A stretch of DNA of 64,000 nucleotides from Lutibacter sp. Hel_I_33_5. GTDB taxonomy: Bacteria; Bacteroidota; Bacteroidia; Flavobacteriales; Flavobacteriaceae. Positions within the stretch are counted from its first letter, which is position 1; every line of letters starts with the position of its first letter. Positions 27,182 through 36,103 of the stretch are shown piece by piece. Location: assembly GCF_007827455.1 (NCBI RefSeq), contig NZ_VISM01000001.1, positions 2,643,501 to 2,707,500 of the forward strand, in the 5' to 3' direction. The position numbers were made by a program, and so were the translations under genes. The notes under the pieces were generated by a model. The model saw nothing but the letters and a program-made list of their open reading frames with translations, did not search any database and was not told the DNA's origin.

Positions 27182-27262
27182 TTAAGATAAAAGAAACTAG
27201 AATAAATATTTAAGAGGATGAGTAATGTCACTTTTCTTTGTTCTAGTATCTAAAACAGAGAA

Positions 27263-28729
27263 ATGAATTTAGAAAATATACAAACATTAGGAGATTTAAA
27301 GAAAGCAGGTTATCAATCAAAATCTATTAAAGATGAGTTGAGAGAAAACTTAATCAGTAAAATGATGAGTAAAGAAACTGTTTTTGTTGGAGTTCACGGA
27401 TATGAAAATACGGTTATTCCAGAATTAGAACGCGCTATTTTAAGCAAACACAATATTAATTTGTTAGGATTAAGAGGACAAGCAAAAACACGTTTAGCAA
27501 GATTGATGGTAAATTTGTTAGATGAATATATTCCTGTTGTTGAAGGATCAGAAATTAATGATGACCCTTTAAATCCAATTTCAAGATTTGCTATTGAAAT
27601 CATCAAAGAAAAAGGAGATAAAACTCCAATTTATTGGTTGCATAGAAATGATCGTTTTGCAGAAAAACTAGCAACTCCAGATGTTACGGTTGCTGATATT
27701 ATTGGTGATGTAGATCCTATAAAAGCAGCTAATTTAAAATTGAGTTATGCAGATGATCGAGTAATTCATTATGGAATGATTCCGAGAGCAAATCGTTGCA
27801 TTTTTGTGATAAATGAATTACCAGATTTACAAGCCAGAATTCAAGTTGCTTTATTTAATATTTTACAAGAAGGCGATATTCAAATTCGTGGTTTTAAATT
27901 ACGTTTAGATTTAGATATGCAATTTGTATTTACTGCAAATCCTGAAGATTATACAAATAGAGGAAGTATAGTTACACCTTTAAAAGATAGAATTGGTTCA
28001 CAGATTTTAACGCATTATCCAGAAGATATAGAAACTGCAAAAATAATTACACAACAAGAAACGAATAAAGTAAATTCTCAAAAAGAGTTTATTCAAGTTC
28101 CAGAATTGGCAAAAGATTTGCTTGAACAAATTGTTTTTGAAGCTAGAGAAAGTGAATTTATAGATTCTAAAAGTGGTGTAAGTGCACGTTTAAGTATTTC
28201 TGCTTTCGAAAACTTGTTAAGCACAGCAGAAAGAAGAGCGTTACTTTCTGGAGAAGATAAGACTATGATTCGCTTAAGTGATTTTGATGGAATTATTCCT
28301 GCTATTACAGGTAAAGTAGAATTGGTTTACGAAGGTGAACAAGAAGGTGCAAAAGTTGTAGCAGAATCGTTAATTAAGAAAGCAATTAAAACATTGTTTC
28401 CAACGTATTTTCCTGAAATAAAAAAGTTAGAAAAACAAGAAGAAGAATCTCCTTACGATGACATTGTTTCTTGGTTTTTTAATACGGATGAAGATTTTGA
28501 ATTGTTAGATGATTTTACAGAAAAGCAGTACAAAGATGAATTAGACAAAGTAAAACCGTTAAAAGATTTTTTACTTAAATACCAACCAAATATGAATATA
28601 AACGATGCTTATTTTGTAAAAGAATTTGTGCTTTGGGCGTTGGTAGAATTTAAGAAATTAAGTAAATACAGATACGCAGATGGAACACAATTTAAAGATC
28701 CATATGGTAGTTTTATAAGTGGATTGTAG
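27263..28729 (+). CDS. MoxR/ChlI-like AAA+ ATPase
   Basis: 488 residues. Walker A is GLRGQAKT (69-76). The Walker B position reads CIFVINELPD, with Asn where Asp is usual, a variant I recall from Bacteroidota members annotated as magnesium chelatase. VFTANPEDYTNRGSIVTPLKDRIGSQILTHYP covers sensor 1 and the arginine-finger region (given here as VFTANPEDYTNRG and PLKDRIGSQI). A C-terminal lid and helical domain follow. It acts with the upstream VWA protein. A terminator lies 40 bp past its stop, inside the opposing gene. Confidence 0.86.
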   Translation: MNLENIQTLGDLKKAGYQSKSIKDELRENLISKMMSKETVFVGVHGYENTVIPELERAILSKHNINLLGLRGQAKTRLARLMVNLLDEYIPVVEGSEINDDPLNPISRFAIEIIKEKGDKTPIYWLHRNDRFAEKLATPDVTVADIIGDVDPIKAANLKLSYADDRVIHYGMIPRANRCIFVINELPDLQARIQVALFNILQEGDIQIRGFKLRLDLDMQFVFTANPEDYTNRGSIVTPLKDRIGSQILTHYPEDIETAKIITQQETNKVNSQKEFIQVPELAKDLLEQIVFEARESEFIDSKSGVSARLSISAFENLLSTAERRALLSGEDKTMIRLSDFDGIIPAITGKVELVYEGEQEGAKVVAESLIKKAIKTLFPTYFPEIKKLEKQEEESPYDDIVSWFFNTDEDFELLDDFTEKQYKDELDKVKPLKDFLLKYQPNMNINDAYFVKEFVLWALVEFKKLSKYRYADGTQFKDPYGSFISGL

Positions 28730-28732
28730 AAA

Positions 28733-29308
28733 TCACCTAATTCCATGAGATTTTAAATTCTCATTACACAACCGAATTATTTCTGTAATTCGGTTTTTTC
28801 TTGTGGTCTCTCTTTTTGCTTGATTTAACCAATACAAATAGCTCTTTCTATAACTTGGAGCAAAGTTTTTATAGTTAATAAAAGCGTTTTTGTTTTTATC
28901 AAACTCAACTTTTAAATCTTCAGGAATTATTCCTTTTTCTACATCATCTAATGCCGTCCAAGAACCATTTTGTTTACCAATTTTTATAATTTCTAATCCA
29001 CTTTCGTGCATTAAATTATTAGAGATTAATTCTTTAATATATTTTTTATTTAAAGCACTCCAAACACTTTTAGGGTTTCTTTGACAAAAGTACTGTTGAC
29101 GTTTTCCATTACCTAAACTTTTTACGGTAGAATCTATCCATCCATAACAAAGAGCTACTTTTACAGCTTCTTCCCAGCGCATGGATTCTTCTTCATTTTC
29201 AACTTTGTAAAAAATGAGATATATGCCTTCAGAAGAACAGTAGTTTTCTGATAGCCATTTACGCCACTCAATATCATTTTTAAAATAAAGTTGAGGTCTG
29301 GTTTCCAA
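28733..29308 (-). CDS. YdeI/OmpD-associated family protein
   Basis: 191 residues. WRKWLSENYCSSEGIYLIFYK, RWEEAVKVALCYGWIDSTVKS and the C-terminal SYLYWLNQAKRETTRKNRI are typical of the YdeI (bacteriocin-protection/OmpD-associated) family; residues are quoted in parts. Biochemical role is not established. It follows the M28 peptidase gene with no gap. Its 3' coding end contains the terminator used by the opposite strand. Confidence 0.85.
   Translation of the reverse strand: METRPQLYFKNDIEWRKWLSENYCSSEGIYLIFYKVENEEESMRWEEAVKVALCYGWIDSTVKSLGNGKRQQYFCQRNPKSVWSALNKKYIKELISNNLMHESGLEIIKIGKQNGSWTALDDVEKGIIPEDLKVEFDKNKNAFINYKNFAPSYRKSYLYWLNQAKRETTRKNRITEIIRLCNENLKSHGIR
28770..28799 (+). terminator. 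Intrinsic terminator of the VWA/AAA+ pair, inside the opposing gene
   Basis: AACCGAATTA / TAATTCGGTT, a 10-bp stem with 6-nt loop, followed by TTTTTT on the plus strand. It sits 40 bp beyond the ATPase stop codon but within the last codons of the YdeI-like gene. Confidence 0.8.
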
Positions 29309-30640
29309 TTATCTCATTATTTTATTAGGGAATGTTACTATGCTTTCATGGCCATTTTTTCCAACTGCAGCTACTCCAAACATGAAATTGTCTATGACAA
29401 TTCCTTCTAAGGTAAATTCAGTAGAATTTTCAACATATCTAAAGTTGTCCCAAGTTGGAGACGTAGTATCTCGCCAGTAAATTTTATATCCTTTAGCTCC
29501 ATTTACTTTAGACCATTTTAGTCTAGCGGATGCTTCTACAATTCCACCAATACCAACTTCTTTTGGACTTGAAGGAGCGGATGCTATCGAAGCAAGATTA
29601 ATTGCATTTACAGCTGTTAACTTTTTTGCATACTTAAAGTTTACATATTCAAGTTTATCGCCATAATCTATACCGTTTTCTGTTCTTATATCTTGATGTT
29701 GCTGTGTGTAGTTTTCATGGGCTTCCATAATTCTAATTCCAGGAAAACCAGCATCATTAAAAGGTCTATGATGTCCGCCACGTCCAAAACGATCGAGTCT
29801 ATAAATCATTTTCGGATTCATTTCTGGCATATATGTTTTGGTAGTTGTGTAAACATATCTAGCTAACTGACGAGAAACTCCATCAACTTCGCCACCATAA
29901 AACCGACGTGATTTTCTTTGACGTTCAGTTTCTGTTGGTGGAACAGGTTCGCTAAAAATTCTGAATGTACGATTATCAATGACACCGTCTACACCTGTAA
30001 TATTTCCAATCATGTCATTGTTTAAAATTCCGATAATATTCCAACCTTTTTCTTTTGCGAAAGCAGCTAGTCCTTTACCACCAAATAATCCTTGTTCTTC
30101 ACCTGATAATCCAACATAAATAATGCTGTTTTCAAATTTGTACTTACTTAACACTCTAGCGGCTTCAATTGTTCCTGCCATTCCTGAAGCATTATCATTT
30201 GCCCCTGGAGAATCTTCGGTATAATTGTTAGGATCGGAAACTCGAGAATCTATATCGCCAGACATAATGATATAATTATTTGGATTTTTAGTTCCTTTTT
30301 GAATGGCTACCACATTTACTACCCAAACATCTTTTGTAATTCTTTTGTTCGTTCCTTTTTTTACTAAATCTTTCTGATAAAAAACATCTAAGCAATTATT
30401 ACATTTTGAAGCTGTTTTATCGAATTCAGATTTTATCCAACGTCTTGCAGCTCCAATTCCGCGAGTTTTAGAAATTGTGTCGCTTAAGGTATGTCTTGTG
30501 CCAAAATTTGCTAAAGTTGTAATATCTGATTGTATTCTATCAACAGAAACTTTATTAATAATATCATACATTTTTGTGTCTGTTTGCGCACAAATACATA
30601 TTGAAAATAGTACTGTTACTAGTGTTAAAAATGATTTCAT
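29309..30640 (-). CDS. Secreted M28-family metallopeptidase with C-terminal Fn3-like domain
   Basis: Zinc peptidase of family M28, 443 residues from the chosen start. The signal peptide begins MKSFLTLVTVLFSICICAQ. Co-catalytic zinc ligands appear in SPGANDNASG, SGEEQGLFGG and NNDMIGN, with a His in MEAHENY. The end (about 355-440) reads like a fibronectin III domain (RLKWSKVNGAKGYKIYWRD). The open frame extends 46 codons to a TTG, but this would hide the signal peptide and overlap the upstream gene, so ATG at 30640 is used. It lies 4 bp after the membrane-protein gene. Confidence 0.88.
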   Translation of the reverse strand: MKSFLTLVTVLFSICICAQTDTKMYDIINKVSVDRIQSDITTLANFGTRHTLSDTISKTRGIGAARRWIKSEFDKTASKCNNCLDVFYQKDLVKKGTNKRITKDVWVVNVVAIQKGTKNPNNYIIMSGDIDSRVSDPNNYTEDSPGANDNASGMAGTIEAARVLSKYKFENSIIYVGLSGEEQGLFGGKGLAAFAKEKGWNIIGILNNDMIGNITGVDGVIDNRTFRIFSEPVPPTETERQRKSRRFYGGEVDGVSRQLARYVYTTTKTYMPEMNPKMIYRLDRFGRGGHHRPFNDAGFPGIRIMEAHENYTQQHQDIRTENGIDYGDKLEYVNFKYAKKLTAVNAINLASIASAPSSPKEVGIGGIVEASARLKWSKVNGAKGYKIYWRDTTSPTWDNFRYVENSTEFTLEGIVIDNFMFGVAAVGKNGHESIVTFPNKIMR

Positions 30641-30644
30641 ATAT

Positions 30645-31970
30645 TTAGTTTTTATAATGCCAAAAAGGAATGTTAACATCGGCTCTCTGAATTGTATCTT
30701 TTTTGTTTTTTCTAATTCTCCATAATTGAAGAAGATGTTGCCCTTCAGAAAGACTTTTTGTTGGAATATAGGTTTCAAAACCTAATTGATTTTTCTTGTT
30801 TTTTGTAATTAAAAATGTACTATTATATTTTATTGAGTCAATAAAAATATCATGCGTTTTATTAAATATTTTAAGGTACTCTTTAGAAAGACTGTCGCGT
30901 TTACTCCATGTATTAGTTGGGTCTCCTGAAAACACAATATCAGAAGATAAACCTCGAAGGTCTTTTTCTGGTTTTAGTGATGGGTGATAATTGAAAATTC
31001 TATCCTCTAAATTTTTAGTAAATACTCTAAATACTTTTATGTAAGGTTTTGTAATAATTTTAGATTGAATTGAAGTGTGTTCAACAAAATCGCTATCTTT
31101 TAATAATAAGTCTTCGTACTTATTGTTTTTCATATAAATTTTAGATGATAAGCTATTGGTGTCTAAATAATTAGATTTTCTATTTTCTACCGAAATTAAA
31201 ATACCAATACCAATATAAAAGGGAACTAAAATAAAACTTAAACGCTTTCCGAATTTATTGTCTAAGAAGTTATAAACCAGTGGTCTATAAAGAAATGATA
31301 ATGTTAAAAAACTAAAGACCCAATAAAAAGGAAAATAAATTTTTGATAACCATTTTCTCTTTTTTAGAAAACCTTGGGTAATAAAATCAATGAATGATAA
31401 TATTATTCCTACGACTAAAAAAATGATAATAGGAATTGCAACAAAGTTTTTAATATGTTGATTTAAATTGTAATCATTATCCATCAAATTAATAACAAAT
31501 ACTAATGATATTAGCACAATAAAAATTCCTAAAACATAAAAAATAAGTAGAAAAGACACAGCAAATAAAACACTACAATAATTTTCTAAGGTCGCTACAT
31601 ATTTGTCAAAAGAAACAATCTTCTTTTTTAAATGTTTCGTAAACCTATTATGGTAGTTTAATTTTTCAAAATCAATATCTCCAGAAACATAACGTAAGCC
31701 CAACGCTCCAATCCATAATCCTCTTAAAATTACATGTATTAACAAGTTGAAAATTAATATAGAGCAAGCAATGATTCCTATTAAACAGATTAAAGTTTGA
31801 TAAATATCTCGTTGATTTTCAGCGACTTGAAATTGTAATTGTATTGGTTCAAAAGCAGTAAACAAACCAAATATTGCAAAACCAGAAATCAGTAATTCTA
31901 ATTGCCAACTTTCTTGTTGTAGTTTATCTAACAGTTCTTTAAACTTACTGTCTTTATAATCGTTACTCAT
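30645..31970 (-). CDS. Multi-pass membrane protein of unknown function
   Basis: 441 residues. The first 260 contain about seven hydrophobic segments, starting near LLISGFAIFGLFTAF; the last 170 are soluble and unrecognised. I see no transporter or enzyme signature. It is the first gene of an operon with the M28 peptidase and YdeI-like protein, so it may share their condition of expression. A TATCTTTA sequence upstream is a near match to a minus-7 box. Confidence 0.8.
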   Translation of the reverse strand: MSNDYKDSKFKELLDKLQQESWQLELLISGFAIFGLFTAFEPIQLQFQVAENQRDIYQTLICLIGIIACSILIFNLLIHVILRGLWIGALGLRYVSGDIDFEKLNYHNRFTKHLKKKIVSFDKYVATLENYCSVLFAVSFLLIFYVLGIFIVLISLVFVINLMDNDYNLNQHIKNFVAIPIIIFLVVGIILSFIDFITQGFLKKRKWLSKIYFPFYWVFSFLTLSFLYRPLVYNFLDNKFGKRLSFILVPFYIGIGILISVENRKSNYLDTNSLSSKIYMKNNKYEDLLLKDSDFVEHTSIQSKIITKPYIKVFRVFTKNLEDRIFNYHPSLKPEKDLRGLSSDIVFSGDPTNTWSKRDSLSKEYLKIFNKTHDIFIDSIKYNSTFLITKNKKNQLGFETYIPTKSLSEGQHLLQLWRIRKNKKDTIQRADVNIPFWHYKN

Positions 31971-32014
31971 TTGGTTAGAATTTTGCTTAAAGATACAGAC
32001 TTTTTAAAAACAAA

Positions 32015-32042
32015 AAAACCACTCCTAGTAAGAAGTGGTTTT
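32015..32042 (-). terminator. Terminator of the DUF6249 gene
   Basis: AAAACCACT / AGTGGTTTT form a 9-bp stem with a 10-nt loop, followed on the minus strand by a T run. It lies 21 bp past the stop codon. Confidence 0.75.
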
Positions 32043-32062
32043 AAATAAAGTTTGGTAAGAAA

Positions 32063-32407
32063 TTATTCTTTTTCTAATTGTTTTGTTAAGGTAAATCCAA
32101 CAAATAACCCAACACCAGCCATAAAGAAGATACAAGCTGGGTAAATTCCATCACTATCCATTGTTGTATACGTATCTAATATTAGCGCTAAAAACACTCC
32201 TAAACCAATTCCCATTAGTAATACTGCAAGGTTTAATATAAATACTTTTCCAAAAGAGCTTTTAGTGTTTCCCTTCATAAAAATTTTTGCATCTGCACCT
32301 TTTTCTATCAATGCTAATCGTTCTCTGTTTCTTGTAGAAAGGTATAAGTAGATTACGCCAAAAGTGGCTAAAAACATGCTTATTGGTATTAAAATTTCGC
32401 CGTCCAT
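32063..32407 (-). CDS. DUF6249-family small membrane protein
   Basis: 114 residues with three hydrophobic segments (about 5-23, 53-77, 87-107) and the motif RERLALIEKGADA after the first, which marks the DUF6249 family. Such proteins are often beside ECF sigma factors in Bacteroidota. Here the sigma factor gene is divergent, and both have the same promoter sequence, so this protein is probably a direct target of that sigma factor. Confidence 0.82.
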   Translation of the reverse strand: MDGEILIPISMFLATFGVIYLYLSTRNRERLALIEKGADAKIFMKGNTKSSFGKVFILNLAVLLMGIGLGVFLALILDTYTTMDSDGIYPACIFFMAGVGLFVGFTLTKQLEKE

Positions 32408-32451
32408 AATTATTATTTTTAAATGATTAATTTTATTGTGTTTGCTAGATA

Positions 32452-32479
32452 TGACTGTAGCAATTAAAAAAAGGTTACA
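32452..32479 (-). promoter_or_regulatory. ECF-type promoter for the DUF6249 gene
   Basis: On the minus strand: TGTAACC, 15 nt, CAGTCA. The same two blocks with the same spacing occur on the plus strand before the sigma gene. TGTAAC-like -35 and GTC-containing -10 elements are usual for ECF sigma factors. Leader about 40 nt. Confidence 0.6.
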
Positions 32480-32513
32480 ACTTTTATAAAAAAAAATATT
32501 TTTAAAGTTTTTC

Positions 32514-32541
32514 TGTAACCTTTTATATCAATTATCAGTCA
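32514..32541 (+). promoter_or_regulatory. ECF-type autoregulatory promoter of the sigma factor gene
   Basis: TGTAACC, 15 nt, CAGTCA, mirror image of the minus-strand copy. The -35 halves extend to an 11-bp inverted repeat (32469-32479 and 32514-32524). The start site would fall within a few bases of the sigma ATG, leaving little or no leader. Confidence 0.6.
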
Positions 32542-32551
32542 AAAGAATAGA

Positions 32552-33154
32552 ATGACAACAATTAACGACGAACCTATTATTGATGATGTCTTAAAAGGCA
32601 ATACAAATGCCTTTTCCATTTTGGTAGAAAGGTATCAGAATATGGTATTTACGTTGGCGTTAAAAATGGTAAAGAGTAGGGAAGAAGCAGAAGAAATTGG
32701 GCAAGACACATTTATTAAAGCGTTTAAGAATTTAAATAAATTTAAAGGTGATTCAAAATTTTCTACGTGGTTGTATAAAATAGGCTATAGAACTAGTTTA
32801 GATTATATCAAAAAGAATAAAGAAAAGTACAATACTAGTTCTTTTGATGATGATTTTACTACGCAAAACATAACAAAAGGGTTAATTACTTCTGTTGATG
32901 ATGCGTTGCAGATCATAGAAAGAAAAGAACGTGCAGCAGTTATTAATAAATGCATGTTAGCATTGCCAGAAGATGAACGTTCTATTTTATGGTTTTTTTA
33001 TTTTAAAGAGTTAAGTTTAAAAGAAATAGTGGAGGTAACAGATTTGTCTGAAGCCAATATAAAAGTAAAATTACACAGAGCTAGAAAACGTTTGTTAAGT
33101 ATAGTAGAACAAAAAGTAGAACCCGAATTAATCAATCATTATGGGAGAAAATAA
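32552..33154 (+). CDS. ECF-type RNA polymerase sigma factor
   Basis: 200 residues. Region 2 (about 20-85) has the core-binding and -10 recognition pattern (EEAEEIGQDTFIKAFKNL, FSTWLYKIGYRTSLDYIKK), and region 4 (about 130-185) has LSLKEIVEVTDLSEANIKVKL, quoted as LSLKEIVEVTDLSE. It probably transcribes its own operon and the divergent DUF6249 gene. The 3' end overlaps the next gene by 14 bp. Confidence 0.93.
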   Translation: MTTINDEPIIDDVLKGNTNAFSILVERYQNMVFTLALKMVKSREEAEEIGQDTFIKAFKNLNKFKGDSKFSTWLYKIGYRTSLDYIKKNKEKYNTSSFDDDFTTQNITKGLITSVDDALQIIERKERAAVINKCMLALPEDERSILWFFYFKELSLKEIVEVTDLSEANIKVKLHRARKRLLSIVEQKVEPELINHYGRK

Positions 33155-33554
33155 ACACATAGAAGAGTTAGATGCTTTTGCAAAAAAGTATGTACAAGAA
33201 ATTAAAATAGAAAAACCATCTGTAAATTTTACAGCAAATATTATGGATGTTCTTTTGAAAAAAGAAAACTCAGCTATTTATAAACCTGTACCCTTGATTT
33301 CTAAAAAAGTGTGGTTCATTCTTGTAGGTATGGTTGTAGCTTTATTTGTTATTCCGTTTAAAAAATCGGAAAAAGGATTATTTGAACTACCAGAAGTTAA
33401 CTTGTCATTTCTAGAAAAAGTTCAAGTGCCAAACTTGTTAGAAAATATTTCTTTTTCTAGTACAACAATTTATGCAGTATTCTTTTTGGCTATTATGTTG
33501 TTTGCTCAAATTCTTTTCTTAAAAGGACACTTTAATAGAAGAATTAATATGTAG
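33141..33554 (+). CDS. Two-helix membrane protein, candidate anti-sigma factor
   Basis: 137 residues: a cytosolic N-terminal part (about 1-53), a membrane segment (about 55-72), a short linker and a second membrane segment (about 109-130). There is no zinc-binding HxxxCxxC motif. It overlaps the sigma gene by 14 bp, the usual arrangement of an anti-sigma factor, and the N-terminal half is on the right side to bind sigma. The role is inferred from position and topology; I do not recognise a domain. Confidence 0.7.
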   Translation: MGENKHIEELDAFAKKYVQEIKIEKPSVNFTANIMDVLLKKENSAIYKPVPLISKKVWFILVGMVVALFVIPFKKSEKGLFELPEVNLSFLEKVQVPNLLENISFSSTTIYAVFFLAIMLFAQILFLKGHFNRRINM

Positions 33555-34427
33555 TTAATTAGAGGAAACTAAGGCAAGTTTTGTTCCTTTTTTATTGACT
33601 AAAATTCTAGAAATAATCTTGTGAGTATTTTTTGAAAACGTGTGAAAAACACTCCAATCTGTATCTGTTTTAGGATTAAATTTCATCAACTTATTATTAT
33701 TTGCTAGTAATAATGTTCCGTCTGGTAACCAACAGATATCTTCTTTTTTATCAATAGAATTAATAATTTTCTTAGTTTCTTTCGTTTTAGGATTTAATGA
33801 TCTAATCTCCCACAAATCGTTTTGTTTACTAATATAACTTACTAATATAGAATTAGGGATTTTATGTAAAGAACGTCCAACTTTTTTCTGAATGGTGATG
33901 TTCTTTTTAGATTTTAGTTTGTTTATCATTAAGTCTAAATTATCATCTACAATAACAATAGAGATTACAGTTTTCTTTTTATACCACATTGGGTACGCTA
34001 CTTTTAAATCGGCAATTAATTCTTTGCTTTTACCTGTTTTAATATCGTATTTATAAAAACGTTGTAAACCATCAGTATCTAAACGTACAGCAGAAAAATC
34101 TCTAGATTTAGGAATTCTTTGTGGCGAATATTCTCCACCATTAGGCGTGTTATTTATGAAGGCAGTTTTTCCGGTCTTTATATTATATTTTACTATATCA
34201 TTTTGTTTATTTCTTGTTGAAGCAAACAAAACAGTATTGCTATTATAAAAATGTGGCTGATTATCATACCCAGGGTTCTTAGAAATGTTTTTACCATTTT
34301 TGAGTTTAAATTCACTTCCAGTTTTTTCAATATCAAAAAGATGAATTTCAGTATCTGTTTGAGCAAAAGAAATACTTGTAATAAAAATAAGAAGGTTTAT
34401 TATAATTGCTTTTTTATATAAATACAC
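33555..34427 (-). CDS. Secreted TolB-like beta-propeller protein
   Basis: 290 residues with a signal peptide (1-22, SISFAQ) and repeated blades such as YDNQPHFYNSNTVLFAS, EYSPQRIPKSRDF and DICWLPDGTLLLAN, as in TolB/WD40-like PD40 proteins. These usually act as periplasmic binding or scaffold proteins. Transcribed alone; the stop codon touches that of the anti-sigma candidate on the other strand. Confidence 0.78.
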   Translation of the reverse strand: MYLYKKAIIINLLIFITSISFAQTDTEIHLFDIEKTGSEFKLKNGKNISKNPGYDNQPHFYNSNTVLFASTRNKQNDIVKYNIKTGKTAFINNTPNGGEYSPQRIPKSRDFSAVRLDTDGLQRFYKYDIKTGKSKELIADLKVAYPMWYKKKTVISIVIVDDNLDLMINKLKSKKNITIQKKVGRSLHKIPNSILVSYISKQNDLWEIRSLNPKTKETKKIINSIDKKEDICWLPDGTLLLANNNKLMKFNPKTDTDWSVFHTFSKNTHKIISRILVNKKGTKLALVSSN

Positions 34428-34499
34428 GATTGATTATTACTAATTAACTAGGTAAAAATACTAAAAAAACATTTGGAAGAAGTGTACTAGCATAACTTG

Positions 34500-35312
34500 T
34501 CAATCAATTTTTTGTTTAATAAGTTCTACTACTTTTTTAGACCAAAGCATTTTAAAATGCCCAGTACCATCTATTTCTATAAATTTAGAATTCTTAATAT
34601 AAGAACTAACTAATTTAGATTTTTCAATCGGTATTACTTTATCATTCTTATCATGAATAAACGTTACATTTTCCATTGTTATGTCTTTAACTAGATCAAT
34701 AGCCTTAAGTTTTATAGGATCATAGGTTGTAGTTTTCTTTATTTTATCAATTAATAATTTTGTTGTGTTGGTTGACAAACCAAATTGAGTAACGGCAAGT
34801 CCAATAAATTCTAAGAAACGACTAGGGGTGGTTAATAAAATCATTTGATTTACTTTATATCTTAACGAACTCATAGCAGTAATTGCAAGAACGCTACCCA
34901 TAGAATGCGTTATTATTATATCATAGTCATCTTTTTGTAAAAACAATTTTACTAAATCAGACATTTCAAAAAAATTAGTTTTTTTCTTAGTGCTGGCACC
35001 GTGGCTTGGTCCATCAAAACTTATTACTTGGTATCCTTTTTCTATTAATACTGGTATGATAGCTCCAAAATTTGAAGCTCTACCGCCCCAACCATGTACT
35101 AGAAATGCTTTCCTTTTTGCAGTTCCCCATGCATAAGTTTTTATTTTAAATTTTTTAAACTGGATAGTATTAGTTTTAGCAGTTTTTATAATAGCTTTTT
35201 CAAATGGTTTTATTTTATTGATTTTTGGTTTCGAAATAAAACCATAAGCAATGTTAGCAGCTAGTTTTGGAGATATTTTTTGTAAGATGTTAAATACTTT
35301 TTTCAAATTCAT
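34500..35312 (-). CDS. Alpha/beta hydrolase
   Basis: 270 residues, cytoplasmic. LVHGWGGRASNFG gives the oxyanion region, THSMGSVLA the nucleophile elbow (HSMGS in place of GxSxG) and GTGHFKML the probable catalytic His; an Asp in FIHDKNDKVIP completes the triad. The substrate is unknown. It lies 71 bp downstream of the Crp-family regulator gene on the same strand and may be under its control. Confidence 0.82.
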   Translation of the reverse strand: MNLKKVFNILQKISPKLAANIAYGFISKPKINKIKPFEKAIIKTAKTNTIQFKKFKIKTYAWGTAKRKAFLVHGWGGRASNFGAIIPVLIEKGYQVISFDGPSHGASTKKKTNFFEMSDLVKLFLQKDDYDIIITHSMGSVLAITAMSSLRYKVNQMILLTTPSRFLEFIGLAVTQFGLSTNTTKLLIDKIKKTTTYDPIKLKAIDLVKDITMENVTFIHDKNDKVIPIEKSKLVSSYIKNSKFIEIDGTGHFKMLWSKKVVELIKQKID

Positions 35313-35383
35313 TTGTAGATAATTAATAACCTAACAAATTTCTATCATTTTAGTATTTAAGTCATGACACATTTGTGTCAATA

Positions 35384-35989
35384 TTATGAAGTTGCTAAAA
35401 CTTTTCTAATTCTAGTTAATGTTTGACGTTTAATTCCTAAAAACGAAGAAAGATGGGTTAAAGAAATACGATTTAATAGTTCTTTATTATGTGATATGAA
35501 GTTAAGATATCTTTGTTCGGCATTTTCAAATAAAAAACTTTCAATTCTATTTTGCCTGGCATTTAAATGCTTTTCAGCTATAAGTCTACCAAACTTCTCG
35601 AAACTTTTATATTTAGAATAAGATTCTTGAATTAAATGATAGGGGATATTTACTAATAAACATGGTTCTATTGTTTGAATATAATATTTAGAAGGTTTTT
35701 GTTCGATAAAGGCGCTATAATCTGCTGCGTAAAAATTCTCTTTAATAAAAGTAATCGTTATTTCTTCACCTGATTTATCAATATAAAAAATTCTTAACAA
35801 GCCTTTATAGACAAAGCCTAAACTCTTTTGGATTTCACCAGCGATTAAATAATTTTTCTTAGCTTCTAACTCAATAACCTTAACTTTATTAGTGTGAAAG
35901 TTTAATTCATTAGTGTTTAAATCGGGGCAAACCTTCTTTAAAGCATTAGAATACGCTTCTATAGGTTTTGATATATTGTAGTTACTCAT
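35384..35989 (-). CDS. Crp/Fnr-family transcriptional regulator
   Basis: 201 residues. A cyclic-nucleotide-binding-type beta barrel (about 25-125; IAGEIQKSLGFVYKGLLRIFY, quoted in part GFVYKGLLRIFY, then EEITITFI) is followed by a dimer helix and a C-terminal helix-turn-helix LTHLSSFLGIKRQTLTRIR. No iron-sulfur Cys cluster. The open frame reaches a TTG nine codons earlier, but that TTG overlaps a minus-7-like GTTGTTTG box, so ATG 35989 is chosen. The effector is unknown. Confidence 0.85.
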   Translation of the reverse strand: MSNYNISKPIEAYSNALKKVCPDLNTNELNFHTNKVKVIELEAKKNYLIAGEIQKSLGFVYKGLLRIFYIDKSGEEITITFIKENFYAADYSAFIEQKPSKYYIQTIEPCLLVNIPYHLIQESYSKYKSFEKFGRLIAEKHLNARQNRIESFLFENAEQRYLNFISHNKELLNRISLTHLSSFLGIKRQTLTRIRKVLATS

Positions 35990-36103
35990 TTTGTGTATGC
36001 TTTGTTCAATATGCAAACAACTAAATTAATGATTAATATTGGAAACTAACTACCAAACTTAAGTTAGTATGATACAATACAATAACTGTTTCAGTTAGTT
36101 TTT

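Noticed and set aside
30641..30778. 46-codon N-terminal extension of the M28 peptidase from a TTG
   Set aside because: It would bury the signal peptide and overlap the upstream gene; ATG 30640 is better.
35990..36016. Nine-codon extension of the Crp-family regulator from a TTG
   Set aside because: The TTG overlaps a minus-7-like box; ATG 35989 follows it at a normal distance.
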